A stretch of 20,338 bases of DNA from Crocinitomicaceae bacterium (lineage in GTDB: Bacteria; Bacteroidota; Bacteroidia; Flavobacteriales_D; Crocinitomicaceae): positions 1 to 20,338 of the forward strand of contig JALQTG010000283.1 of assembly GCA_023264075.1 (NCBI GenBank), read 5' to 3'. The position numbers were made by a program, and so were the translations under genes. The notes beneath the pieces are model-generated. The model was not told the origin of the DNA, made no database searches, and saw only the letters and a program-made list of their open reading frames with translations. Shown here piece after piece: positions 8,444 through 14,639 of the stretch (its first letter is position 1; each line of letters begins with the position of its first letter).

Positions 8444-8650
8444 ATGAATAAGTTAAAAACGAAGTTAAACAATCTTAACAGTGGTGTGAAATTTATCGTT
8501 CGAATTATTTACCCAGTGATCTTGTACACTATGATGTATTTCGCCGGGGTGCGTTTGTTTAACTTGTCTCCACAGCTCATCCAACTTATCTTTCTCTTGA
8601 TTTGGGGAGGACTCGAATGGTACTTTTTTCTCTCGAATCGAAAAGCTTAA
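8444..8650 (+). CDS. Small two-helix membrane protein, unknown function
   Basis: 68 residues: a basic N-terminus (MNKLKTKLNN) and two hydrophobic helices (~18-36 and ~43-63) joined by a short polar turn, ending SNRKA. I recognise no family. It fits exactly between the PqiA-like start codon (two bases away) and the stop codon of the convergent 73-residue protein (no bases between), which favours it being real. The next Met codons (30-31) lie inside helix 1, so the first ATG is the sensible start. Its promoter would have to lie within the 5' end of the PqiA-like gene, where I see no good TAnnTTTG box. Confidence 0.6.
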   Translation: MNKLKTKLNNLNSGVKFIVRIIYPVILYTMMYFAGVRLFNLSPQLIQLIFLLIWGGLEWYFFLSNRKA

Positions 8651-8872
8651 TCACTTATCTTTCATAGAAACCTCATCCCTTTTCTTGTGAATCCGTTTGG
8701 ACCAAGAGCGGCCAACAATCAACAAAATAACAAACGCTAATAAAATGGCAATTCCCGTCTTCGATGACCAAAGACTTTGACTCGGACCTGTTTCAACCGA
8801 TACGTTTTGTGGGGATTGTCCGTAAACAATGAACAGCGAACACCAAAAGAGTGTGAGTATTAAAAATTTCAT
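8651..8872 (-). CDS. Small exported single-helix membrane protein, unknown function
   Basis: 73 residues with a signal-peptide-like segment 1-19 (ending IVYGQ), a short polar stretch 20-37, one membrane helix ~39-54, and a strongly basic and acidic tail (WSKRIHKKRDEVSMKDK). If the signal is cleaved, the mature protein has a ~20-residue periplasmic part, one helix and a cytosolic tail. I know no family. Its TGA abuts the TAA of the convergent 68-residue membrane protein. Upstream, 8873-9010 contains only the promoter region of the DUF4476 gene and imperfect TAnnTTTG-like sites. Confidence 0.6.
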   Translation of the reverse strand: MKFLILTLFWCSLFIVYGQSPQNVSVETGPSQSLWSSKTGIAILLAFVILLIVGRSWSKRIHKKRDEVSMKDK

Positions 8873-9010
8873 ACCCTAAAACTAGTCATAATTTGGCATC
8901 CTTAAAAAAGTACCTCGCCAACTTCTAGAACACTCAATTTTATGTTAATTAAAAAAAATCGTGTAATATTGGTACGCGCTTTGGAAGAATGCGCTAAAAA
9001 CTAATAAATT

Positions 9011-10546
9011 ATGAAAAAAATCTATGCACTATTTACCCTTGCCTTCCTTTTGGTAGGACAAGTTTTCTCTCAAACCAACAACTTAATTGTTTTCACGTTA
9101 GAGCCTCAGCCATTCCATGTTATTTTAAATGGAATCCGCCAAAATGATGAACCCAAAACGAATGTGAAAATCACAGGACTTCCGGGTGAATTTTACCGAA
9201 TGAAAATCATCTTTGCGGATGGAAAAACGCCAGATTTGGAAAAGTCTATCAGCTTTTTAGAGATGGGGAAAGAACTCTCCGCAGAGGTCATGCAAAAGAA
9301 AGGAAAGTGGCGAATTCGTTATGCGGGTGAAGTAGCACTCAATAGTACACCATCGACAACCAATCAAACGAATGTCACCTACCATGAGAGCAACATGCCT
9401 AAACCTGTCACTACATCGACGGTACAAGTTGATCAACAACAAGCGGTTACAGGAAAAGAAGTGGTTACTGGCAACACGGTAAATGGATCGGGAACCACTA
9501 CTTCGATTTCATCCACCGGGATCGAAACGAATGCGCAAGGAACTCAAATCAACGTAGGAATCAGTGAAACCGGAATCAACATGAATGTTCAGATTGATGA
9601 GTCGGACATGATGACAGCAGATGACCCAACAATAGCGCAACAAGAACAAACCACAACGGTCTATTCTGGATTTATGACCAACGGAAGCATGTGCTCAGCT
9701 CCTAGCATGACTGCGCGTGATTTCATGGATTTTAAATACAAGATTGAAGCTGAAAATATGTTCAATAGAGAAAAACTAATCCTCGCCACTTTTCAAAAAA
9801 ACTGTATGTTGTCAAGTCAAGTGGCCGGGATTATTCAGTTGAATTATTCTACGGTTGACGCGATGACGATTGCAAAACAAGGATATCGCTATACCTTCGA
9901 TACAGAAAATTATGGTGAAGTGATTGAATCCCTGCAAAGCCCTAGTAAGAAAACTGAGCTGGCTAAATTCCTCAATGCAACTGTTGCGACCACATCAATG
10001 AGTTCTTCCAACACCTCTTCTTCGACTTCAACACATCAAACTTCAGAAGGAACAGTTTCTTCCACTGTAACCATTACCGAAACGAACAATGGAATGTCCT
10101 CTTCAAACACGACTATTAGTTCTTCATCGTCTTCCACTCAAACAGGTGGCATGACGAACCCCAATGGTAATATCGGAACAGTAAAACCGACAACAACGAA
10201 TACAACGAACACTACAAATTATAATTGGATCAAAGGTTATGACGGTGCGATTGGTTGTTATAATAGTAGATTGGTGAATGCTGAAGAAATGATCAAAGCG
10301 GCAGAAAACGAATCCTTTTCAGAAGATCGCATGAACGTTGTTCAACAGGCGTCGAAAGGAAAATGTTTTACCGTAGATAAGGTTTCACAAATTTCCAGCG
10401 TATTTACTTTTGAAGAAGACAAACTTGACTTTGTCAAATGGGCTTACGATTCAACCTACGACATTGATAATTTTTATAAACTCAATGCAGTATTTACATT
10501 TAGTGATTCGAAAAATGAATTGAACGAATTCCTTAAAACAAAATAA
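9011..10546 (+). CDS. Exported protein with two DUF4476-like domains and a Ser/Thr/Asn-rich linker
   Basis: 511 residues. Residues 1-20 are a Sec signal (VGQVFSQ). Residues ~25-105 form a beta-rich region (FHVILNGIRQN, YRMKIIFADGK). A Thr/Gln/Asn-rich low-complexity section follows to ~225. Residues ~230-325 and ~410-508 are two related alpha-helical units sharing the pattern of DUF4476: a Cys near the start, NREKLILATFQKNC or SEDRMNVVQQASKGKC, then TVDAMTIAKQGY or EEDKLDFVKWAYDS, then a D-x-x-N-(Y/F) motif. They are separated by an ~80-residue Ser/Thr/Asn run. The Cys positions repeat between copies, suggesting a disulfide in each unit. No T9SS tail is present, so a periplasmic location is likely. 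Function is unknown. A strong terminator follows the stop. Confidence 0.8.
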   Translation: MKKIYALFTLAFLLVGQVFSQTNNLIVFTLEPQPFHVILNGIRQNDEPKTNVKITGLPGEFYRMKIIFADGKTPDLEKSISFLEMGKELSAEVMQKKGKWRIRYAGEVALNSTPSTTNQTNVTYHESNMPKPVTTSTVQVDQQQAVTGKEVVTGNTVNGSGTTTSISSTGIETNAQGTQINVGISETGINMNVQIDESDMMTADDPTIAQQEQTTTVYSGFMTNGSMCSAPSMTARDFMDFKYKIEAENMFNREKLILATFQKNCMLSSQVAGIIQLNYSTVDAMTIAKQGYRYTFDTENYGEVIESLQSPSKKTELAKFLNATVATTSMSSSNTSSSTSTHQTSEGTVSSTVTITETNNGMSSSNTTISSSSSSTQTGGMTNPNGNIGTVKPTTTNTTNTTNYNWIKGYDGAIGCYNSRLVNAEEMIKAAENESFSEDRMNVVQQASKGKCFTVDKVSQISSVFTFEEDKLDFVKWAYDSTYDIDNFYKLNAVFTFSDSKNELNEFLKTK

Positions 10547-10552
10547 TCCAAC

Positions 10553-10584
10553 AAAAAAAGCGACCTGGTCAGGTCGCTTTTTTT
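10553..10584. terminator. Bidirectional intrinsic terminator
   Basis: Seven A residues, a perfect 7-bp stem (GCGACCT / AGGTCGC) with loop GGTC, then seven T residues. The structure is symmetrical, so it can end transcription of the DUF4476 gene (+) and of the 49-residue protein (-), whose stop codon overlaps the T tract at 10583-10585. Confidence 0.9.
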
Positions 10585-10732
10585 AATTCAAATGAACGAG
10601 TATCGCTCGATTTCTTTTTTGTTGGTACTCAATACTTTTTGAATAATTCAAAATATTCGCAAGCACTGATTTCGAGGGGCTCATTTTTACTTCCTTTACC
10701 CCAGTTGGAAGAGTCTTGTAACGATTTACCAT
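10583..10732 (-). CDS. Small hypothetical protein, 49 residues
   Basis: From the ATG at 10732 the product begins MVNRYKTLPTG and is basic, with a central segment SPSKSVLANILNYSKSIE that resembles small Bacteroidota proteins ending in a KP(S/K)-x-ILNYSKS-type helix; this recollection is not verified. A TTG at 10771 would add 13 residues but overlaps a promoter-like CAAATTTG. The stop lies in the T run of a symmetrical terminator, as expected of a real gene converging on the DUF4476 gene. No domain or catalytic motif is seen. It may be a DNA- or protein-binding peptide, but nothing proves a role. Confidence 0.5.
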   Translation of the reverse strand: MVNRYKTLPTGVKEVKMSPSKSVLANILNYSKSIEYQQKRNRAILVHLN

Positions 10733-10806
10733 ACGCGTTTTGTATAATTGATTTACATTAAAACGCAACAAATTTGAAATTATTATTCGGCGAAAAACTT
10801 ATGTCT

Positions 10807-10853
10807 CGAATAACTATTTATTCGAAGTTTATTTGATGTAAACATCGAACTTC
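10807..10853. repeat. Two adjacent inverted repeats downstream of fabG
   Basis: The first hairpin is CGAATAA-CTAT-TTATTCG (10807-10824). The second, sharing base 10824, has arms GAAGTT and AACTTC (10824-10829 / 10848-10853) enclosing an inner GATGT/ACATC stem (10835-10846). They lie just past the fabG stop on its transcript but lack a following T run, so they may be 3'-end stabilising or processing structures rather than a classical terminator. Confidence 0.5.
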
Positions 10854-10865
10854 AAACTCGCACCA

Positions 10866-11612
10866 TTACATCAACATACCACCGCAAACATGTAAGGTTT
10901 GACCAGTCACATATGCAGACATATCAGATCCTAGGAACAATACTGCATTTGCAACATCTTCTGGGGATCCACCTCTTTTCAAAGGAATGCTATTTCTCCA
11001 ATCCTGAACTACTTTTTCATCCAATGCTGCGGTCATCTCTGTTTCAATAAAACCTGGAGCAATCGCATTACAACGAATATTTCTAGAGCCCAATTCTTGA
11101 GCAACTGACTTCGTAAAGCCAATCATTCCAGCCTTAGATGCAGCATAATTTGCTTGACCTGCATTTCCAGATACCCCAACAACGGATGACATATTAATGA
11201 TTGAACCCGAACGCGCCTTCAACATAGGACGTTGAACAGCTTTCGTTAAGTTGAATGCAGACTTCAGGTTGGTGTTGATTACCTCGTCCCATTGTTCCTC
11301 GGACATGCGCATCAACAATGTATCTCTTGTTATACCGGCGTTGTTTACCAAAACATCAACAGTACCAAATTCAGCGACAACCTCATCGACCAATTTCTGC
11401 GCCGCATCAAAATCAGCTGCATTGGATTTGAATCCTTTTGCTACTCCCCCCGAAGAAGTAAGTTCATCTGCTAATTGTTTCGCCTTTTCATCTGATGACA
11501 TATACGTGAACGCCACTTTTGCACCTTCAGCTACACATTTCTCTGCAATTGCTTTACCAATACCTCTGGAAGCTCCAGTAATTAATACGACTTTCTTCTC
11601 AAGTAAACCCAT
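10866..11612 (-). CDS. fabG: 3-oxoacyl-[acyl-carrier-protein] reductase FabG
   Basis: 248 residues, the standard FabG length. This cytosolic short-chain dehydrogenase performs the first reduction of type II fatty acid elongation, turning 3-oxoacyl-ACP into 3-hydroxyacyl-ACP with NADPH. Visible features: the cofactor loop TGASRGIG (12-19), NNAGITRD (90-97), NTNL (113-116), catalytic Ser143, Tyr156 and Lys160 in YAASKAG, the APGFIETEMTA substrate-loop motif and a C-terminal YVTGQTLHVCGGM. The ATG at 11612 has a perfect -7 box 19 bases upstream. No other fatty acid genes flank it, so it is transcribed alone, divergent from the pseudouridine synthase. FabG and close SDR paralogues cannot always be separated, but the sequence is typical FabG. 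Confidence 0.93.
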   Translation of the reverse strand: MGLLEKKVVLITGASRGIGKAIAEKCVAEGAKVAFTYMSSDEKAKQLADELTSSGGVAKGFKSNAADFDAAQKLVDEVVAEFGTVDVLVNNAGITRDTLLMRMSEEQWDEVINTNLKSAFNLTKAVQRPMLKARSGSIINMSSVVGVSGNAGQANYAASKAGMIGFTKSVAQELGSRNIRCNAIAPGFIETEMTAALDEKVVQDWRNSIPLKRGGSPEDVANAVLFLGSDMSAYVTGQTLHVCGGMLM

Positions 11613-11631
11613 AGTTAAAATTTATTTCTTG

Positions 11632-11639
11632 CAAATATA
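11632..11639 (-). promoter_or_regulatory. Putative fabG promoter, -7 box
   Basis: The minus strand reads TATATTTG followed by CAAG, an exact TAnnTTTG match. The predicted start site near 11627 gives a ~15-base leader. A TTTTG at 11650-11654 is too close to serve as a -33 element. Confidence 0.55.
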
Positions 11640-11737
11640 ACGGATTGTACAAAACCACTTCCTATTTACAGACGCTTTTATCGCAATACCCGTACACTGT
11701 TCTTCTCGAAAAGGAGTTCACAGAAAGCTGGTGAAGT

Positions 11738-12637
11738 ATGGCAAGAACACCTATCTTTGTGAAATATCTCGTATGTGTGAAAATTGTTGAAACTCTTCGT
11801 GTTGAATTACATCCAATCCACTGTCGACTATACGATTATTTAGCACAGCATACGGAAACTCTCCCCTCACGAAAAGGTACTAAAAAAGCGTTGCGCAAAA
11901 ACCGCATTCTTCTCAACGGAAAAATTGCCAGTGGAGCTGAATTTGTTCACACCAATGATGAAGTCATCGTGTTGGAAGAAGAAACTATCGTTAAAAAAGT
12001 CTTTCCAATGCTACTTCAAGTGTGTTATGAAGATGAATACCTCGCGATTGTCGTTAAACCAGCTGGAATTCCAACTTCAGGGAACTACTACAAAACCTTG
12101 CTCAATGCTTTGCCCCATAATTTAACGCAAAGTGCTCAAGCAGACGCCCTGCCTTGTCCCCTTCCGATTCACCGACTCGATCGACCGACAAGTGGACTTA
12201 TACTTGTCGCCAAAACCTACTCTTCGCGCATTGAACTCGGCAAAATGCTTGAACAACGAGCGATACTTAAATCCTATCTTGCCATAGCTCATGGTCAGCT
12301 CTCTGGACATGGTAGCCTAACTAGCGATATCAATGGAAAAATGGCGAAATCACTCTATAACTGCATCCATTCTTTCCATACAAAACGGTTTGGTTGGGCT
12401 ACCCTTTTAGAATTATGCCCGGTTACAGGGAGAACCCATCAACTACGGATTCATTGTGCACGACTCGGACACCCATTATTCGGGGATAAAACTTATGCAG
12501 ACAGTGTTCCTACCCCAAAGGACAAAGGACTTTTTTTACAAGCTTTCAAACTTTCATTTGCTCATCCACATACCGAAGAAGAGATAGAAATTAAACTCCC
12601 TCCACACAACAAATTTCATTGGCTTCAAAAAAATTAG
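11738..12637 (+). CDS. RluA-family RNA pseudouridine synthase
   Basis: 299 residues from the ATG at 11738. Residues ~25-80 look like an S4 RNA-binding domain (RLYDYLAQ, KNRILLNGK). The catalytic domain begins near 95 (VCYEDEYLAIVVKPAG); HRLDRPTSGLILVAK (145-159) contains catalytic Asp148, and the C-terminal PVTGRTHQLRIH, LGHPLFGDKTY and LQAFKLSF blocks are diagnostic of RluA/RluC/RluD/TruC enzymes. It isomerises uridine in structured rRNA or tRNA; the target base cannot be assigned. The start is uncertain: a perfect TATCTTTG box at 11752-11759 lies inside the first codons, so a shorter protein from the GTG at 11777 (MKIVETLRVE) is plausible and keeps the S4 domain intact. Confidence 0.9.
   Translation: MARTPIFVKYLVCVKIVETLRVELHPIHCRLYDYLAQHTETLPSRKGTKKALRKNRILLNGKIASGAEFVHTNDEVIVLEEETIVKKVFPMLLQVCYEDEYLAIVVKPAGIPTSGNYYKTLLNALPHNLTQSAQADALPCPLPIHRLDRPTSGLILVAKTYSSRIELGKMLEQRAILKSYLAIAHGQLSGHGSLTSDINGKMAKSLYNCIHSFHTKRFGWATLLELCPVTGRTHQLRIHCARLGHPLFGDKTYADSVPTPKDKGLFLQAFKLSFAHPHTEEEIEIKLPPHNKFHWLQKN
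11752..11759 (+). promoter_or_regulatory. Possible internal -7 box at the 5' end of the pseudouridine synthase gene
   Basis: TATCTTTG matches TAnnTTTG exactly but falls 12 codons before an in-frame GTG at 11777. If functional, the start site near 11764 would exclude the ATG at 11738 and favour the GTG start. No TTTG -33 element is visible, so this remains tentative. Confidence 0.35.
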
Positions 12638-12712
12638 TCAGGACTACTATTGAGTACCTCTTTTCCCTTGGATAATTAGTTGATTTAAACTAAATTGCCA
12701 AAAAATACTGCT

Positions 12713-14107
12713 ATGAAAAAACTATTACTTTCGTTAAGCGCATTTCTTGCGTTTGGTGCTTTTGCACAGACCATTCTATATTCGGATGACTTCGAAACGA
12801 ATGGCACATTTATTATGTCTTCAACAGCAGATAACACATGGTCGATTAACAATAGTTATCAAGGAGGATCAGTGTTTTTTGGATTTATTAACATCCCTAG
12901 CGTACCTGCTCAGCCAGCAGGAATAAGTAATCCGAATGGAAACTATTTACACCCGATGGCGCCTTTGGCTAGCGATGATGGCGTATTCTGTTCCAGTTAC
13001 TTTTTGAGCGGTACAACTGGAACAATGACCGCAGCAATGACCTCACAAGTGAATACCACAGGATATGAAAATGTTGCATTAAACTTATGGCGAACAGGTG
13101 GATCTGGAGGAATGAAAATTTTGTATCGTGTAAATGGAGGTCCTTGGACAGACTCAGGACATCAATTACTTGGAAATCCTACTGGCTGGCAAGAAGAAAG
13201 TTTCGTTATTGCTGCAGGTGACAATGTAGCTGAATTGAGCATAGCGTTTGAATTCGATCAACTTGCTGCTGGAGACCCTGCTCCCAACCATTATCATTCA
13301 ATCGATGAAATAAGCATTACTGGTATAGCAATGTCTACAACACCGGAAATCACATCCTCAATAACCAGTGGGATAGAAGTCTTCTGCGTGGGCGATAACA
13401 TTGAAGTAGATTATACCGCTACAGATGTTACCTTAAACATTGGAAATACCTTCACATTAGAGCTTTCAGATGAAACTGGAAGTTTCGCAGCGGCAACAGC
13501 TATTGGCGCGGCTAGCTCAACAAATATGACAGGTTCTATAACTGGTACTATACCAGCTGGTGCGACGCCAGGAATGGGGTATCGCGTTCGTGTAAATTCT
13601 TCAGATGTTGCGCAAACAGGTACCGATAATGGTACGGATCTTATCATTGCATCTACACCTGCAACACCAACCATCACCCTCAATGGAAGTGGTGATTTAG
13701 AATCCAGTTATGCCGGAACAAATATCTGGTTCCAAGATGGTTTCTTAATCACAGGCGAAAGTGGAAGCACAATCACCCCGCTCGCGGATGGGGTGTATAC
13801 CGTTCAAGCGACAAACGATACGTGTGTTAGTGCAGTATCAGACGATTTCAACTACAGCACAGTGGGAGTTTCAATAGACGAATTGAACGACTTTTCAATT
13901 TACCCAAACCCAACGAACGAAATGATTTCCCTCAATGGAAACCATGCGTTGATCTCTTCTTTGGAACTACTAGATGTGAGTGGGAAAGTGATCTCCGTTT
14001 TTGAGCCTTCCATTAAAACAATTGATGTAGGTGCAGCTCCTGGGGTTTATTTCCTTCGTGTTTCGACTTCAGAAGGTATACACACACTTAAGTTTATCAA
14101 AAAATAA
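12713..14107 (+). CDS. Secreted protein with T9SS type A sorting tail, function unknown
   Basis: 464 residues from the ATG at 12713 (an in-frame TTG at 12695 only adds MPKNTA before the signal). Residues 1-19 are a Sec signal ending GAFAQ. Residues ~20-205 are a beta-sandwich-like region (SDDFETNG, NVALNLWRTGG, YRVNGGPWTD, HSIDEISITG) in the style of jelly-roll or carbohydrate-binding modules. Residues ~210-315 form a second beta domain (FCVGDNIEVDYTA, GYRVRVNSSD), and ~316-385 an Ig-like module. FSIYPNPTNEM starts the type A sorting domain, ending LKFIKK. I see no catalytic motif; an adhesin or accessory binding protein is the cautious reading. A bidirectional terminator follows. No clean TAnnTTTG box precedes it; TAAATTGC at 12691 with CTTG 20 bases upstream is the nearest. 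Confidence 0.85.
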   Translation: MKKLLLSLSAFLAFGAFAQTILYSDDFETNGTFIMSSTADNTWSINNSYQGGSVFFGFINIPSVPAQPAGISNPNGNYLHPMAPLASDDGVFCSSYFLSGTTGTMTAAMTSQVNTTGYENVALNLWRTGGSGGMKILYRVNGGPWTDSGHQLLGNPTGWQEESFVIAAGDNVAELSIAFEFDQLAAGDPAPNHYHSIDEISITGIAMSTTPEITSSITSGIEVFCVGDNIEVDYTATDVTLNIGNTFTLELSDETGSFAAATAIGAASSTNMTGSITGTIPAGATPGMGYRVRVNSSDVAQTGTDNGTDLIIASTPATPTITLNGSGDLESSYAGTNIWFQDGFLITGESGSTITPLADGVYTVQATNDTCVSAVSDDFNYSTVGVSIDELNDFSIYPNPTNEMISLNGNHALISSLELLDVSGKVISVFEPSIKTIDVGAAPGVYFLRVSTSEGIHTLKFIKK

Positions 14108-14139
14108 GTACAAGAATTACAGGTACTAAAATAATGCAT

Positions 14140-14169
14140 AAAAAAAGGGGTAAACATGTTTACCCCTTT
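14140..14169. terminator. Bidirectional intrinsic terminator
   Basis: A perfect 20-base palindrome (GGGGTAAACA / TGTTTACCCC, 14147-14166) has seven A residues on its left and TTT on its right. Read on the minus strand it is a strong hairpin plus seven Ts, ending the ferredoxin transcript; on the plus strand the short T run makes it a weaker terminator for the secreted-protein gene. Confidence 0.85.
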
Positions 14170-14186
14170 AGTCGTTTTGTAATGTA

Positions 14187-14534
14187 CTATAAATGCATAA
14201 AGTCTTTTTTCGCCAATAACTCATCTTCAGACTCTCTGTAGTCTGGGTCGTCCACGCAACAATCAACAGGACAAACCGCTGCACACTGAGGCTCATCATG
14301 AAAACCAACACACTCGGTGCACTTGTCGGTAACAATATAATAGACATCCATGTCTTTCGGATCAAATTTCTGCTCAGCATCTACCTCTTCACCATCCAAC
14401 GTATCGATAATCCCTTTGAGTGACGTTCCGTCTGCATACGTCCACTCCGCTCCACCTTCATAAATAGCGTTGTTTGGACATTCCGGCTCACACGCTCCGC
14501 AATTGATGCATTCATCGGTTATCATTATTGCCAT
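14187..14534 (-). CDS. 2[4Fe-4S] ferredoxin with an insertion between the clusters
   Basis: 115 residues from the ATG at 14534, the usual MA-IMITDEC start of this family; the longer ORF crosses the promoter. The first cluster motif is C9-x2-C12-x2-C15-x3-C19-P. The second is C72-x2-C75-x8-C84-x3-C88-P, with the lengthened loop typical of Alvin-type (Allochromatium vinosum) ferredoxins, followed by C92 and C93 and an acidic tail (ESEDELLAKK). An acidic/aromatic insertion of about 30 residues separates the two halves. It is a cytosolic low-potential electron carrier. The gene is divergent from the LuxC-like reductase, and this pairing suggests, without proving, that the two work together. An AGGAG lies only one base from the ATG, too close to serve as a normal ribosome site. 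Confidence 0.93.
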   Translation of the reverse strand: MAIMITDECINCGACEPECPNNAIYEGGAEWTYADGTSLKGIIDTLDGEEVDAEQKFDPKDMDVYYIVTDKCTECVGFHDEPQCAAVCPVDCCVDDPDYRESEDELLAKKDFMHL

Positions 14535-14563
14535 TCTCCTAAATTTTAATTCAAATTGTTCCT

Positions 14564-14571
14564 TAACTTTG
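14564..14571 (+). promoter_or_regulatory. Putative -7 box for the LuxC-like operon
   Basis: TAACTTTG on the plus strand matches TAnnTTTG exactly and sits directly next to the ferredoxin -7 box on the other strand. The predicted start site near 14576 would give a ~63-base leader before the ATG at 14640. No -33 element is evident. Confidence 0.4.
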
Positions 14572-14579
14572 CAAATATA
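14572..14579 (-). promoter_or_regulatory. Putative ferredoxin promoter, -7 box
   Basis: The minus strand reads TATATTTG followed by CAAAG, an exact consensus match and nearly the same string as the fabG box. The predicted start site is near 14567, giving a leader of about 33 bases. Confidence 0.55.
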
Positions 14580-14639
14580 ATAGAAACCAATCATTCTAAG
14601 ATTTGTTCGCACAGAACATTTTTTTTAAGTCAACAAGAG

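Noticed and set aside
8964..8971. TAATATTG as a -7 box for the DUF4476 gene
   Set aside because: One mismatch to TAnnTTTG, no -33 element, and about 39 bases from the ATG; not strong enough to list.
8976..8995. GCGCT repeated 15 bases apart before the DUF4476 gene, possible hairpin
   Set aside because: The pairing is only four bases (GCGC with itself) across an 11-base loop, too weak to call.
9980..10240. Ser/Thr/Asn-coding repeats, checked as a possible tandem or CRISPR-like array
   Set aside because: The DNA units are irregular in length and sequence and stay in frame as a protein linker; there are no constant repeats with unique spacers.
11251..11640. 129-codon ORF on the plus strand opposite fabG
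   Set aside because: It lies antisense within a certain fabG gene, and its Ser/Ala/Phe-rich translation has no domain pattern, so it is a shadow frame.
14535..14540. AGGAG, a Shine-Dalgarno-like string, before the ferredoxin gene
   Set aside because: Only one base separates it from the ATG at 14534. It would fit the next in-frame ATG (14525) better, but MA-IMITDEC is the family's usual start, and Bacteroidota rarely rely on such sites.
14556..14639. TTG-initiated 28-residue extension of the LuxC-like protein
   Set aside because: It crosses both -7 boxes of the divergent promoter, reads as non-family sequence, and a clean ATG follows at 14640.
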